A stretch of DNA of 64,000 bases from Saccharococcus thermophilus (GTDB taxonomy: Bacteria; Bacillota; Bacilli; Bacillales; Anoxybacillaceae): assembly GCF_011761475.1 (NCBI RefSeq), contig NZ_JAASRS010000001.1, positions 310,001-374,000 of the forward strand, written 5' to 3'. The notes under the pieces were generated by a model that saw only the letters and a program-made list of their open reading frames with translations, made no database searches and was not told where the DNA came from. Each line of letters opens with the position of its first letter. Positions within the stretch are counted from its first letter, which is position 1. Below are positions 50,464 through 64,000 of this stretch, one piece after another. Both the position numbers and the translations under genes were made by a program.

Positions 50464-51315
50464 ATGAGTCAAAAAAAGATTGCCATTGTTTTATATATAT
50501 TGCTATTAATGATCGGTGTACTTGTCAATGTATATGGCCATCAAACAGAGGCGGGGGTCAACGCCACGGTGGCGATTCCGAATGAAGCCATCCGCCTGCG
50601 TATTTTAGCCAACAGTGATTCCGCTAAAGATCAGGAGCTGAAGCATAAAGTCCGCGATGCGGTCAATGCCAAAATTACGAAATGGGTTGCTGATTTGACG
50701 TCTTTTGCGGAGGCAAAGCGGGTCATTCACTCCCATCTCCCTGAGATTAAACAAACGGTCGCTGACGTATTGCGGAAAGAACATAGCGATCAGTCGTATA
50801 AAGTCGAGTTTGGCCAAGTGGATTTTCCGACGAAAATTTACGGCAATTACGTATATCCAGCAGGCAAGTATGAAGCGGTGTTAATTACACTTGGCGAAGG
50901 GAAAGGGGCCAATTGGTGGTGCGTTTTATTCCCGCCGCTTTGTTTCCTTGATTTTTCCAATAGCGATGCGGTGCAAATGAGCGAGGCGCGATCCGCCGGG
51001 AAAGAGAAAAGAAAAACGGATTCGAAAGGTGAGCAAAGCCAGTCGGATGTTGCTGTAACAGACGAAGCGGATAAGGAGACGAAGGAAACAAACGAAACGA
51101 ATGAAACGAAGGAAATAAAAAAAACAGGCGAAATAAACGAAACAAATGCAACAAATGAAACCGACGAACAACAAGATGCTGGCAGCGAAGCGGCCAACAA
51201 GGAAATCAAACAAGCAGGCATTGCGACAACAGCATCTCCATTTGTTGCCGAACAGGAACAACCGGTGGAAGTAAAATTTTTCTTTGTAGAACTGATCAAG
51301 CGTCTTATTCCATAA
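50464..51315 (+). CDS. spoIIR: Stage II sporulation protein R with expanded linker
   Basis: Forespore-made secreted signal that triggers SpoIIGA to process pro-sigma-E in the mother cell. An N-terminal membrane segment (about 4-26) is followed by the SpoIIR domain (AIRLRILANSDSAKDQELKHKVRD to NWWCVLFPPLCFLDFS). Then about 75 residues of low-complexity sequence rich in Lys, Glu, Thr and Asn with repeated NET units separate it from the conserved end VEVKFFFVELIKRL. At 283 residues it is longer than B. subtilis SpoIIR (about 224). Start has only a weak AAGGACGG site. Confidence 0.92.
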   Translation: MSQKKIAIVLYILLLMIGVLVNVYGHQTEAGVNATVAIPNEAIRLRILANSDSAKDQELKHKVRDAVNAKITKWVADLTSFAEAKRVIHSHLPEIKQTVADVLRKEHSDQSYKVEFGQVDFPTKIYGNYVYPAGKYEAVLITLGEGKGANWWCVLFPPLCFLDFSNSDAVQMSEARSAGKEKRKTDSKGEQSQSDVAVTDEADKETKETNETNETKEIKKTGEINETNATNETDEQQDAGSEAANKEIKQAGIATTASPFVAEQEQPVEVKFFFVELIKRLIP

Positions 51316-51319
51316 CAAT

Positions 51320-51528
51320 GGTGGATAAGTGGGGAAAAATAACGGACATATCCACAAAGTTGTCCACATAAATAACATATTTATTCACATATTGTTGATA
51401 ACTATAATGAAAGTTTTTCTTTTTTCTTTGAATTTACTAGAAAGCAATGACATGGTAGAGGTGAATAAAGTGAAAACCGATGTGTGGATTGTGGATAATA
51501 TTGTTGATAAACAACATATTTATCCACA
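51320..51528. promoter_or_regulatory. DnaA-box cluster upstream of and into ywlC
   Basis: Three perfect boxes TTATNCACA: 51381-51389 (+), 51490-51498 (-), 51520-51528 (+). Six one-mismatch boxes: 51320-51328 (-), 51348-51356 (+), 51360-51368 (+), 51393-51401 (-), 51460-51468 (-), 51502-51510 (-). The stretch is very A+T-rich. B. subtilis has a DnaA-box cluster at ywlC, so this appears conserved. Confidence 0.85.
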
Positions 51529-52516
51529 AATAAAAGAGGCTGCCCGTCTGTTGCAATGTGGAGAAGTCATCGCCTTTCCGACGGAAACGGTCTATGGATT
51601 AGGGGCGGATGCCACCAATACAGCAGCGGTCGAGAAAATTTTTGCGGCTAAAGGCCGTCCAAGCGACAATCCGCTTATTGTTCATATCGCCCGCCGCGAA
51701 CAGTTAGAAGCGATCGTTTCCGATGTTCCCGATATCGCCGCTATGCTGATCGAACGGTTTTGGCCGGGACCGCTGACCCTTATTTTGCCGAAAAAAGAAG
51801 GCGTCATTTCGGATCGAGTGACCGCCGGCTTATCGACGGTAGCGGTGCGCATGCCGGCACATCCGGTCGCGCTTGCGCTTATTGAAGAAAGCGGCCTGCC
51901 GCTGGCGGCCCCAAGCGCCAATCGATCCGGCCGTCCGAGCCCGACGACGGCGGGGCATGTGCTTGTCGATTTAGACGGACGCATTGCCGGCGTGGTTGAT
52001 GGCGGTGAAACAGGCATCGGTGTGGAATCGACAGTGCTTGATTGTACGGCGAAAGTACCTACGATTTTGCGCCCTGGCGGCATTACAAAAGAAGCGCTCG
52101 CAGAAGTGATCGGCACGGTCGCCGATGGCAGCACCTTTGCGGATGACAAGCAAGCGCCGAAAGCGCCGGGAATGAAATATACACATTATGCGCCAAAATC
52201 GCCAATGGCGATTGTTCAAGGCTCCCCTTCCTTTTTGCAGACGCTCGTCGATAAGCAGCGGGCGCTTGGCAAAAAGGTTGGCGTGATGACGACGGAAGAG
52301 AACCGTGCATGCTATCAAGCAGATGTCGTGTTGGCGTGTGGATGGCGGCGCGATTTGCATACGGTGGCGAGCCATTTATACGACACGCTGCGCAAATTCG
52401 ATGAAACGGATGTCGATATTATTTACAGTGAATCGTTTCCGGCGGAAGGAATCGGGGTAGCGATCATGAACCGGCTGCAAAAAGCGGCTGGCCATCAAGT
52501 GATTGTGGAAAGGTAA
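51470..52516 (+). CDS. ywlC: Threonylcarbamoyl-AMP synthase (Sua5/YwlC type)
   Basis: Makes threonylcarbamoyl-adenylate for t6A37 modification of tRNAs. The 348-residue protein has the YrdC domain (about 10-205: AFPTETVYGLGADATNTAAVEKIF, KGRPSDNPLIVHI, SANRSGRPSPTTA) and the Sua5 C-terminal domain (KYTHYAPKSPMAIV to the end). The GTG at 51470 gives MKTDVWIVDN like YwlC and follows GAGGTGA; upstream starts in the frame lie inside the DnaA-box region. Confidence 0.95.
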   Translation: MKTDVWIVDNIVDKQHIYPQIKEAARLLQCGEVIAFPTETVYGLGADATNTAAVEKIFAAKGRPSDNPLIVHIARREQLEAIVSDVPDIAAMLIERFWPGPLTLILPKKEGVISDRVTAGLSTVAVRMPAHPVALALIEESGLPLAAPSANRSGRPSPTTAGHVLVDLDGRIAGVVDGGETGIGVESTVLDCTAKVPTILRPGGITKEALAEVIGTVADGSTFADDKQAPKAPGMKYTHYAPKSPMAIVQGSPSFLQTLVDKQRALGKKVGVMTTEENRACYQADVVLACGWRRDLHTVASHLYDTLRKFDETDVDIIYSESFPAEGIGVAIMNRLQKAAGHQVIVER

Positions 52517-52583
52517 ACACACTTCTAAACGTTCCCGGACGCGCATATGTTAGCAGTAAGGCCAGTCCGGGGAGGGAAAGCAA

Positions 52584-53138
52584 ATGAACATGTTCATCGG
52601 CGAAATCATAGCGCTATCGATGATGGCGTTTGCGTTAGGAATGGACGCATTCTCCGTCGCCTTAGGCATGGGCTTGCTTCGCTTGCGCTTAAAACAAATT
52701 TTTTATATAGGCGTTACAATCGGTCTTTTTCACATTATCATGCCGCTGTTCGGCATGTTCGTCGGCCGTTTTTTATCCCGCCAGTTTGGCAGCATCGCCT
52801 CGTATATCGGCGGGGCGTTATTGCTGCTGTTGGGAATTCAAATGATTGTCGCGTCGTTTAAAAAGGAAGGCGATTCATCGATTTCGCCAAGAGGGATAGG
52901 ACTTATTTTTTTTGCGTTTAGCGTGAGTCTTGACAGCTTTTCCGTCGGGCTCAGCCTTGGCATTTTCGGAGCAAGAACGATGCTGACGATCTTATTGTTC
53001 GGCTTTTTTAGCATGGTGCTGACATGGGGTGGACTGATGCTGGGGCGCCATTTTCAGCAATGGCTTGGCGTTTACAGCGAAGCGCTTGGCGGCAGCATTT
53101 TGCTCGCATTCGGCTTAAAGCTGTTGTTCTCCTTTTGA
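52584..53138 (+). CDS. mntP: Manganese efflux pump MntP
   Basis: Six-helix Mn(II) exporter of 184 residues with the paired acidic motifs [14 protein letters not shown] and [15 protein letters not shown], one in each half. No yybP-ykoY riboswitch fits in the 67 bases before it. ATG follows GGGGAGGG. Sits between ywlC and ywlE as in B. subtilis (ywlD). Confidence 0.95.
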   Translation: MNMFIGEIIALSMMAFALGMDAFSVALGMGLLRLRLKQIFYIGVTIGLFHIIMPLFGMFVGRFLSRQFGSIASYIGGALLLLLGIQMIVASFKKEGDSSISPRGIGLIFFAFSVSLDSFSVGLSLGIFGARTMLTILLFGFFSMVLTWGGLMLGRHFQQWLGVYSEALGGSILLAFGLKLLFSF

Positions 53139-53151
53139 TAAGCGGAAAGAC

Positions 53152-53203
53152 AAAAAAGCTGTCTCAAAAAGTGAGAGCCAACTTTTTGGGACAGCTTTTT
53201 TGA
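53152..53203 (+). terminator. Terminator after mntP
   Basis: Long imperfect arms AAAAAAGCTGTC-TCAAAAAGT / ACTTTTTG-GGACAGCTTTTTT. Confidence 0.9.
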
Positions 53204-53300
53204 TGCGATGCTATATTTCGATGGTAAATTTTAAATTTTATTATATAATTTTAATATAATTTGTGGATGGAAGTGATCAAACAAAATAAGAGGTGTTGCC

Positions 53301-53747
53301 ATGTCGTACCGCATTTTATTTGTCTGTACGGGAAACACATGCCGAAGCCCGATGGCGGCCGCGCTTTTGGCGCATAAGCAGCTGCCGAATGTGGAGGTGA
53401 AATCAGCGGGAGTATTTGCCGCAGAAGGGTGCGATGCCTCGCCTCACGCCAAAGCGGTGTTGAAAGAAAAAGGGATTGATGCCAACCACCGTTCGTCGCT
53501 GTTAAAAAAGGAAGATGTCGATTGGGCGACGCATATTTTGACGATGACCGCGGGGCATAAGCAGCTCGTTGTCGAGCGGTTTCCGGAGGCGAAAACAAAA
53601 ACGTTTACGTTGAAAGAATTTGTTTCCGGGAAGCAAGGCGATGTATTCGATCCGTTTGGCGGACCGATAGAAATATACCGCCAGACAAGGGACGAGCTGA
53701 CCGCATTAATTGACGGTCTTATCGAGAAATTAGGGGGAAATTCATAG
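53301..53747 (+). CDS. ywlE: Protein-arginine phosphatase YwlE
   Basis: Low-molecular-weight phosphatase fold that removes phosphate from arginine, opposing the kinase McsB in heat-stress quality control. P-loop CTGNTCRSP with nucleophile C9; the threonine T13 in this loop marks arginine phosphatases rather than tyrosine ones. The general acid is in [16 protein letters not shown] follows AAGAGGTGTTG. Confidence 0.95.
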   Translation: MSYRILFVCTGNTCRSPMAAALLAHKQLPNVEVKSAGVFAAEGCDASPHAKAVLKEKGIDANHRSSLLKKEDVDWATHILTMTAGHKQLVVERFPEAKTKTFTLKEFVSGKQGDVFDPFGGPIEIYRQTRDELTALIDGLIEKLGGNS

Positions 53748-53758
53748 GGGGAAGGGAT

Positions 53759-55054
53759 ATGGAAAAGAGCAAACAGCGATATCGATTTAGCTTGCGCCTC
53801 AAGCTTGTTGTATTTACTACCATATTAGCACTGATCACCTACTCTACAAGCGCGTTTTTTCTTTACGTTTTGTATGATGTATTTTTCTCCTCGATCGCCA
53901 AAAACGTGTTCACCATTTTGACCTTGATGCTTGGGATTTTTTGGTCCGGCGTGCTCGCCTACATGGCATCCGGATTTATTACGAAGCCGCTGCACCGTCT
54001 TGAACAGGCGGCGATGAAAGCGGCGAGCGGGCAAATTAACGAAGACGTTCCATTATCCAAATCAGACGATGAAATTCGTTCGTTAGGGATCGCTTTCAAT
54101 GAAATGTTGCGGAGTTTGCGAGCGATCGTGCAAAACATTGAAGATAACTTTTCCCGTACGAATGAGAAAGTCGTCGAAATTACGAACGCTTCTCACGTTG
54201 CGTCAGAGCGCTCGAAAGACATTGCTCACACGATTGAAGAAATTTCTAAAGGTGCGAATGACGCGGCTGTATCGATGCAAACGGCCGCGGAGTCGGTGGA
54301 AGATGTATTGCGCATTGCGAATCAAGTGCAGCAAAAGGCGAATCAGTCCGAACAATTGGCAAAAGAAATGGTGTCAACATTGCATAAAAGCCGTGAAGTC
54401 ATTGGTTCGCTTGTCAGCGGGATCGAACAGTTGGCGAGCAATAATCAAACGGCTTTAAGTGCAGTCCAGCGGTTAGAGCAGCATGCGAAAGAAGTGGAAA
54501 ACATTATCTCGCTTGTCGGTGATATTGCCGGACAAACGAATTTGCTTGCCTTAAACGCCTCCATAGAAGCGGCGCGCGCCGGTGAGCATGGAAAAGGGTT
54601 TGCCGTTGTCGCAGAAGAAGTCCGCAAGCTTGCGGATGAAAGCGCGAAAGCGGTTCAAGGAATTTCCGAACTGATTCAAAACATTCAAAAAGAAGTCGCA
54701 CATGTTGTAGCACAAATTCATGAGCAAGTAAAATCAGCGAATGAAGAAGCCGCAAAAGGCGCCAATACGAACGACGCGATTGCGGAAATGACCGAATCGA
54801 TTCACGAAGTCGTCCGCGCCGTCCATGAAATTGCCGAATTAGTGAAAGAACAAACGACACATATTGAAAAGGCGTCGATTCAGTCGCAAGAAGTTGCGGC
54901 GATTGCCGAAGAAACGTCGGCTGGGGCAATGGAAGTAACGGCGGCAACGCAGGAGCAAACTTCTGTTATTCAGCATGTAAACGAGCTGGCGGGAGAATTG
55001 GCGGAGCAAGCAAAAAAATTAAAAGAAACGATTGACCAATTTGGTACAAGATAA
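53759..55054 (+). CDS. Methyl-accepting chemotaxis protein without extracellular sensor
   Basis: A 431-residue transducer. Two helices close together (about 15-37 and 45-70) leave almost no outside loop, so it cannot have a periplasm-side ligand domain; it may sense the membrane state or internal signals. HAMP follows ([25 protein letters not shown]). The signalling tip is [40 protein letters not shown], quoted in parts at about 260-300. It lies between ywlE and rpiB, where B. subtilis has none. Confidence 0.92.
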   Translation: MEKSKQRYRFSLRLKLVVFTTILALITYSTSAFFLYVLYDVFFSSIAKNVFTILTLMLGIFWSGVLAYMASGFITKPLHRLEQAAMKAASGQINEDVPLSKSDDEIRSLGIAFNEMLRSLRAIVQNIEDNFSRTNEKVVEITNASHVASERSKDIAHTIEEISKGANDAAVSMQTAAESVEDVLRIANQVQQKANQSEQLAKEMVSTLHKSREVIGSLVSGIEQLASNNQTALSAVQRLEQHAKEVENIISLVGDIAGQTNLLALNASIEAARAGEHGKGFAVVAEEVRKLADESAKAVQGISELIQNIQKEVAHVVAQIHEQVKSANEEAAKGANTNDAIAEMTESIHEVVRAVHEIAELVKEQTTHIEKASIQSQEVAAIAEETSAGAMEVTAATQEQTSVIQHVNELAGELAEQAKKLKETIDQFGTR

Positions 55055-55058
55055 AAGT

Positions 55059-55117
55059 AGAAAGGTCGCCTTCTGTATCAGAAACATGTAAAATGAATAG
55101 AAAGGCGACCTTTTTCT
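55059..55117 (+). terminator. Terminator after the chemotaxis gene
   Basis: AAAGGTCGCCTTCT and AGAAAGGCGACCTTT arms separated by a 26-base loop, T5 tail. Confidence 0.82.
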
Positions 55118-55144
55118 ATATGACAAAACGAGGAGGAAACAAAC

Positions 55145-55591
55145 ATGAAAGTAGCAATTGCATCTGATCATGGCGGAATTCATATTCGTGAAGAAATTAA
55201 AAAATTAATGGACGAAATGGGGATAGAGTACATCGACTTAGGATGTGAATGTGAAACATCGGTCGACTATCCTGATTACGCGATTCCGGTTGCGGAAAAA
55301 GTCGCAAATGGGGAAGTGGATCGCGGCATTTTAATTTGCGGCACCGGAATTGGCATGACGATTGCCGCCAATAAAGTAAAAGGCATTCGTTGTGCGCTCT
55401 GCCACGACGTATATAGCGCCAGATTAACGCGCCAGCATAATGATAGCAACATATTAGCGATGGGAGAACGTGTGATTGGGCCAGGACTGGCGCGTGAAAT
55501 TGCAAAAGTTTGGCTGACAACGGAATTTGAAGGCGGATGTCACGCACGACGTGTGGAAAAAATTACACAATACGAAAACAAACATTTATAA
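55145..55591 (+). CDS. rpiB: Ribose-5-phosphate isomerase B
   Basis: Isomerises ribose 5-phosphate and ribulose 5-phosphate in the pentose phosphate pathway. RpiB/LacAB family with ASDHGGIHIREEIK, the catalytic cysteine region ILICGTGIGMTIAANKVKGIRCALCHDVYSA (shown in parts at about 63-93). ATG follows ACGAGGAGG. Nineteen bases before ywlG. Confidence 0.96.
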   Translation: MKVAIASDHGGIHIREEIKKLMDEMGIEYIDLGCECETSVDYPDYAIPVAEKVANGEVDRGILICGTGIGMTIAANKVKGIRCALCHDVYSARLTRQHNDSNILAMGERVIGPGLAREIAKVWLTTEFEGGCHARRVEKITQYENKHL

Positions 55592-55609
55592 AATGGGAGG
55601 AATCGCCAA

Positions 55610-56188
55610 ATGCTTTCCCCGTTATCCGAATGGAAGCAGCAATGGCAGACGATTTTGCGCGAATTTCGCCAGCAAGTCCCGCTTTCATCCGAGCACATCC
55701 TTGTCATCGGTTGCAGCACAAGCGAAGTGATCGGCGAAAAGATTGGAACAGCTGGCTCAACGGAAGTCGCCGAAATGCTTTTTACTGAATTGAGAAAGTG
55801 GCATGACGAAACCGGGGTACAGCTCGCGTTTCAATGTTGCGAACATTTGAACCGCGCGCTTGTCGTGGAAAGAGAGACCGCCCTGTCCCGCCAGTTTGAA
55901 ATCGTCTCAGTCGTTCCTGTCCGGTCTGCCGGCGGAGCAATGGCCGAATACGCGTATCGCCATATGAACGATCCCGTTGTTGTTGAATTTATTAAAGCAG
56001 ATGCCGGCATTGATATCGGTGATACGTTCATCGGCATGCATTTAAAACATGTCGCTGTTCCTGTGCGCGTGTCGTTAAAGCAAATTGGACATGCCCATGT
56101 CACATTGGCAAAAACGAGACCGAAACTGATCGGCGGCGCCCGCGCGGTCTATTCTTTAGAAAATCCGAATACTTCTTGCACCTCTTAA
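55610..56188 (+). CDS. ywlG: UPF0340 / TIGR01440 family protein YwlG
   Basis: A 192-residue soluble protein conserved next to rpiB and glyA in Bacillales. Motifs: [35 protein letters not shown] and [22 protein letters not shown]. Function unknown. ATG follows GGGAGG. A 92-base gap to glyA holds no gene. Confidence 0.93.
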   Translation: MLSPLSEWKQQWQTILREFRQQVPLSSEHILVIGCSTSEVIGEKIGTAGSTEVAEMLFTELRKWHDETGVQLAFQCCEHLNRALVVERETALSRQFEIVSVVPVRSAGGAMAEYAYRHMNDPVVVEFIKADAGIDIGDTFIGMHLKHVAVPVRVSLKQIGHAHVTLAKTRPKLIGGARAVYSLENPNTSCTS

Positions 56189-56280
56189 TGATTTTGTTCA
56201 TTTTTTCTTTGAATTAACCCGCAAAAAGCTGGTAAAATAAAAAAGAATATTCATTATTTCGAAATGAGGGGGAGCTAGTG

Positions 56281-58271
<1,991 letters not shown>

Positions 58272-58281
58272 CGATACATGC

Positions 58282-58325
58282 AAAGACGGTATCATTTCCA
58301 AGAAATGATACCGTCTTTTTTTATA
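58282..58325 (+). terminator. Terminator of upp
   Basis: Seventeen-base perfect arms (AAAGACGGTATCATTTC and its complement) with a three-base loop and T7. The 215 bases after it up to the first atp gene hold only the atp promoter. Confidence 0.94.
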
Positions 58326-58443
58326 AATTGTGTCTAAAAAAGTAAATATATCATTATACACTATTACAGTGAAAAGGAAATTAATAAATGTCACAAATTT
58401 TTAATATTTTATCTGTTATAATATAGTTTTTCCCTGAAACACA

Positions 58444-58472
58444 TTGACATTGACCATATGGTATTGTATGCT
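58444..58472 (+). promoter_or_regulatory. Promoter of the ATP synthase operon
   Basis: Perfect -35 TTGACA (58444-58449), 17-base spacer, -10 TATGCT (58467-58472). It lies about 70 bases before the first gene. Confidence 0.75.
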
Positions 58473-58540
58473 TTACAGGGGATATATGATAAGGTTTTCA
58501 TACGATAAAAAATGAGAAAAAAATGATAGGATGTATGTGT

Positions 58541-58762
58541 ATGCGTCCGAAACAACGCCACCCGTTTCAAGCAATGGCGCTCATGTCCGCGATCATATCC
58601 CAGCTGGTTGGTTCTATTTTAGTAGGGGTATTTGGAGGAAAATGGATTGACAAGAAATTTCATACAGACCCCATTTTTTTAATTATCGGTCTGTTGCTCG
58701 GCTTAGCGGCTGGGGTATATGCGATGTTGCGCCTAATTCGCCAATATTTCTCAGAGGAGTAG
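58541..58762 (+). CDS. AtpZ/AtpI family small protein of the ATP synthase operon
   Basis: A 73-residue protein with two hydrophobic hairpin helices (MALMSAIISQLVGSILVGVF and PIFLIIGLLLGLAAGVYAML), the AtpZ pattern, linked to Mg/Ca uptake for the ATP synthase or to rotor assembly. ATG at 58541 has AGGA ten bases before; in-frame ATGs at 58523 and 58535 are also possible. Four bases before atpI. Confidence 0.8.
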   Translation: MRPKQRHPFQAMALMSAIISQLVGSILVGVFGGKWIDKKFHTDPIFLIIGLLLGLAAGVYAMLRLIRQYFSEE

Positions 58763-58766
58763 CCAC

Positions 58767-59150
58767 ATGGAGAAATTCCAGCAAATGTTTTTGCGACAGC
58801 TCAAATACATATTGTATTTGCTTTCGCTTTATACGTTAGGGTGGGGGTTTACGGCGTATAAGACATTTTTTTTAAGCTTAATTCTTGGAACTGTGATTAG
58901 CGTCTTGATGCTTTGGAGTTTAACGCGGAAAATCGCTAAATTGGGACAAGCCGTGTTGGAACGCAAAAAAGTGCGCACGATCGGGACGCTTTCCCGCTTG
59001 GCGTTAGCGGCGCTGGCGGCGGCAATCGCCCTCAAATATCCGCAATATTTCGCCATCGTGCCTGTGGTGCTGGGATTAATGACATCCTATATTGTCATTA
59101 TAATAGATTTCCTTTTGCAAAGATTGAAAAATAATGGGGAACATGTATGA
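58767..59150 (+). CDS. atpI: ATP synthase accessory protein I
   Basis: A 127-residue membrane protein with four helices that helps assemble the c-ring. N-terminal MEKFQQMFLRQLKYIL then alternating helices with a polar loop LTRKIAKLGQAVLERKKVR, typical of Bacillus AtpI. ATG follows AGAGGAG. Confidence 0.92.
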   Translation: MEKFQQMFLRQLKYILYLLSLYTLGWGFTAYKTFFLSLILGTVISVLMLWSLTRKIAKLGQAVLERKKVRTIGTLSRLALAALAAAIALKYPQYFAIVPVVLGLMTSYIVIIIDFLLQRLKNNGEHV

Positions 59151-59882
<732 letters not shown>

Positions 59883-59922
59883 TGATAGGAATTATCTATC
59901 AAAAAATAAACGAAATCAATAA

Positions 59923-60156
<234 letters not shown>

Positions 60157-60174
60157 CGAAATACCTTTTTGATG

Positions 60175-60209
60175 ATGGCGAAGTTGGTGTCGACGATCAC
60201 CTTCGCCAT
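60175..60209 (+). other. Stem-loop between atpE and atpF
   Basis: ATGGCGAAG and CTTCGCCAT arms plus an inner GTG/CAC pair. Only a weak T stretch follows, so it is not a good terminator. In a 136-base gap inside an otherwise tight operon it may stabilise or process the atpE message. Role not proven. Confidence 0.6.
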
Positions 60210-60286
60210 TCCTTTATGTATGTATTTTTGCAATGGAAGCATGATTCGTCGTTACGATCGTTGCGCATAGCTGTCGAAAGGAGTGA

Positions 60287-62883
<2,597 letters not shown>

Positions 62884-62933
62884 AAGAGGGCGGAACAGAA
62901 GGAATGACGGCTTCTGTTCCCCTCTATTCTTAG

Positions 62934-63821
<888 letters not shown>

Positions 63822-63884
63822 CAGTAAGCCGAAAGTGGCAATGATATAAACGCAACTTGATATTTCATCTTTTTCACTTTTTAT

Positions 63885-64000
63885 CGAAAGATTTTTCGAC
63901 TGTCGGAGGCAAGTCGATGACTTGCCTTCGTCACGCATAAGCGTGGCCGAAAAAATAGATCACAAAAGTAGAATTTTCAAGATATATAGGTACTGCTGTC
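63885..64000. other. Possible edge of an inserted element between atpG and atpD (cut by window end)
   Basis: After atpG one expects atpD within a few tens of bases, but 179 bases without its start follow. From 63885 there are packed small hairpins: CGAAA-gatt-TTTCG, GGCAAGTC-gat-GACTTGCC (63912-63930) and CACGC-ataa-GCGTG. TTTAT (63880-63884) just before is a motif used as target by some Geobacillus IS200/IS605 elements. Such ends are hairpin-rich. Suggestive only. Confidence 0.4.

Overview
The window comes from a thermophilic, spore-forming member of the Bacillaceae of the Geobacillus/Parageobacillus type. Its proteins look most like those of Bacillus subtilis and thermophilic bacilli (the ATP synthase resembles the Bacillus PS3 enzyme and the alcohol dehydrogenase resembles ADH-T). 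Gene order follows the B. subtilis ung-ywd-ywf-ywg-ywh-ywi-ywj-ywl-atp block, and sporulation genes (cwlJ, gerQ, rsfA, pbpG, spo0F, spoIIR) are scattered through it. No rRNA, tRNA, CRISPR array or prophage was seen.

Layout. 1-5 kb: end of ung, ywdI, a DUF423 protein, then leftward genes for a UbiA/MenA-like prenyltransferase and a CopD-like membrane protein behind an Fnr-type promoter, the germination pair cwlJ-gerQ, and hemQ. 5-21 kb: pta, lipL, rsfA, a DUF1450 protein, ywfO-ywgA, a purine permease with a PurR-type operator, ywhB/C/D, pbpG, speE-speB, ywiB-argS, a 55-codon XapX gene and a cardiolipin synthase. 22-33 kb: fatty-acid and branched-chain acyl-CoA block fadF-mmgA-mmgB-mmgC-acdA-tetR-icmF, with a FadR operator in front of fadF and a CcpA cre site in front of mmgA. 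33-43 kb: rpoE, pyrG with its CTP-sensing attenuator, ywjG, spo0F, fbaA-fsa-murZ-glpX, rho, rpmE, tdk. 43-48 kb: an accessory island holding a small lipoprotein gene, a beheaded sigma-54 activator, a complete IS1634-type element and adhT. The IS sits in the last codons of adhT, which has a consensus sigma-54 promoter. 48-58 kb: prfA-prmC, spoIIR, a DnaA-box cluster running into ywlC, mntP, ywlE, a chemotaxis transducer, rpiB-ywlG-glyA-upp. 58-64 kb: the ATP synthase operon (atpZ/I, I, B, E, F, H, A, G). The window ends in sequence that may be the edge of an inserted element between atpG and atpD.

How the parts work together. Central metabolism is linked: fbaA, fsa, glpX and rpiB for sugar phosphates, pta for overflow acetate, the fad/mmg/icm genes for acyl-CoA breakdown, and AdhT for alcohol. 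The copD-like/menA-like pair has the signature of low-oxygen control. The most interesting points are the class II Fnr promoter, the sigma-54 promoter of adhT beside a decapitated sigma-54 activator and an IS at the gene's tail, the DnaA-box cluster at ywlC, and a structured dispersed repeat present in two copies with base-pair-preserving changes.
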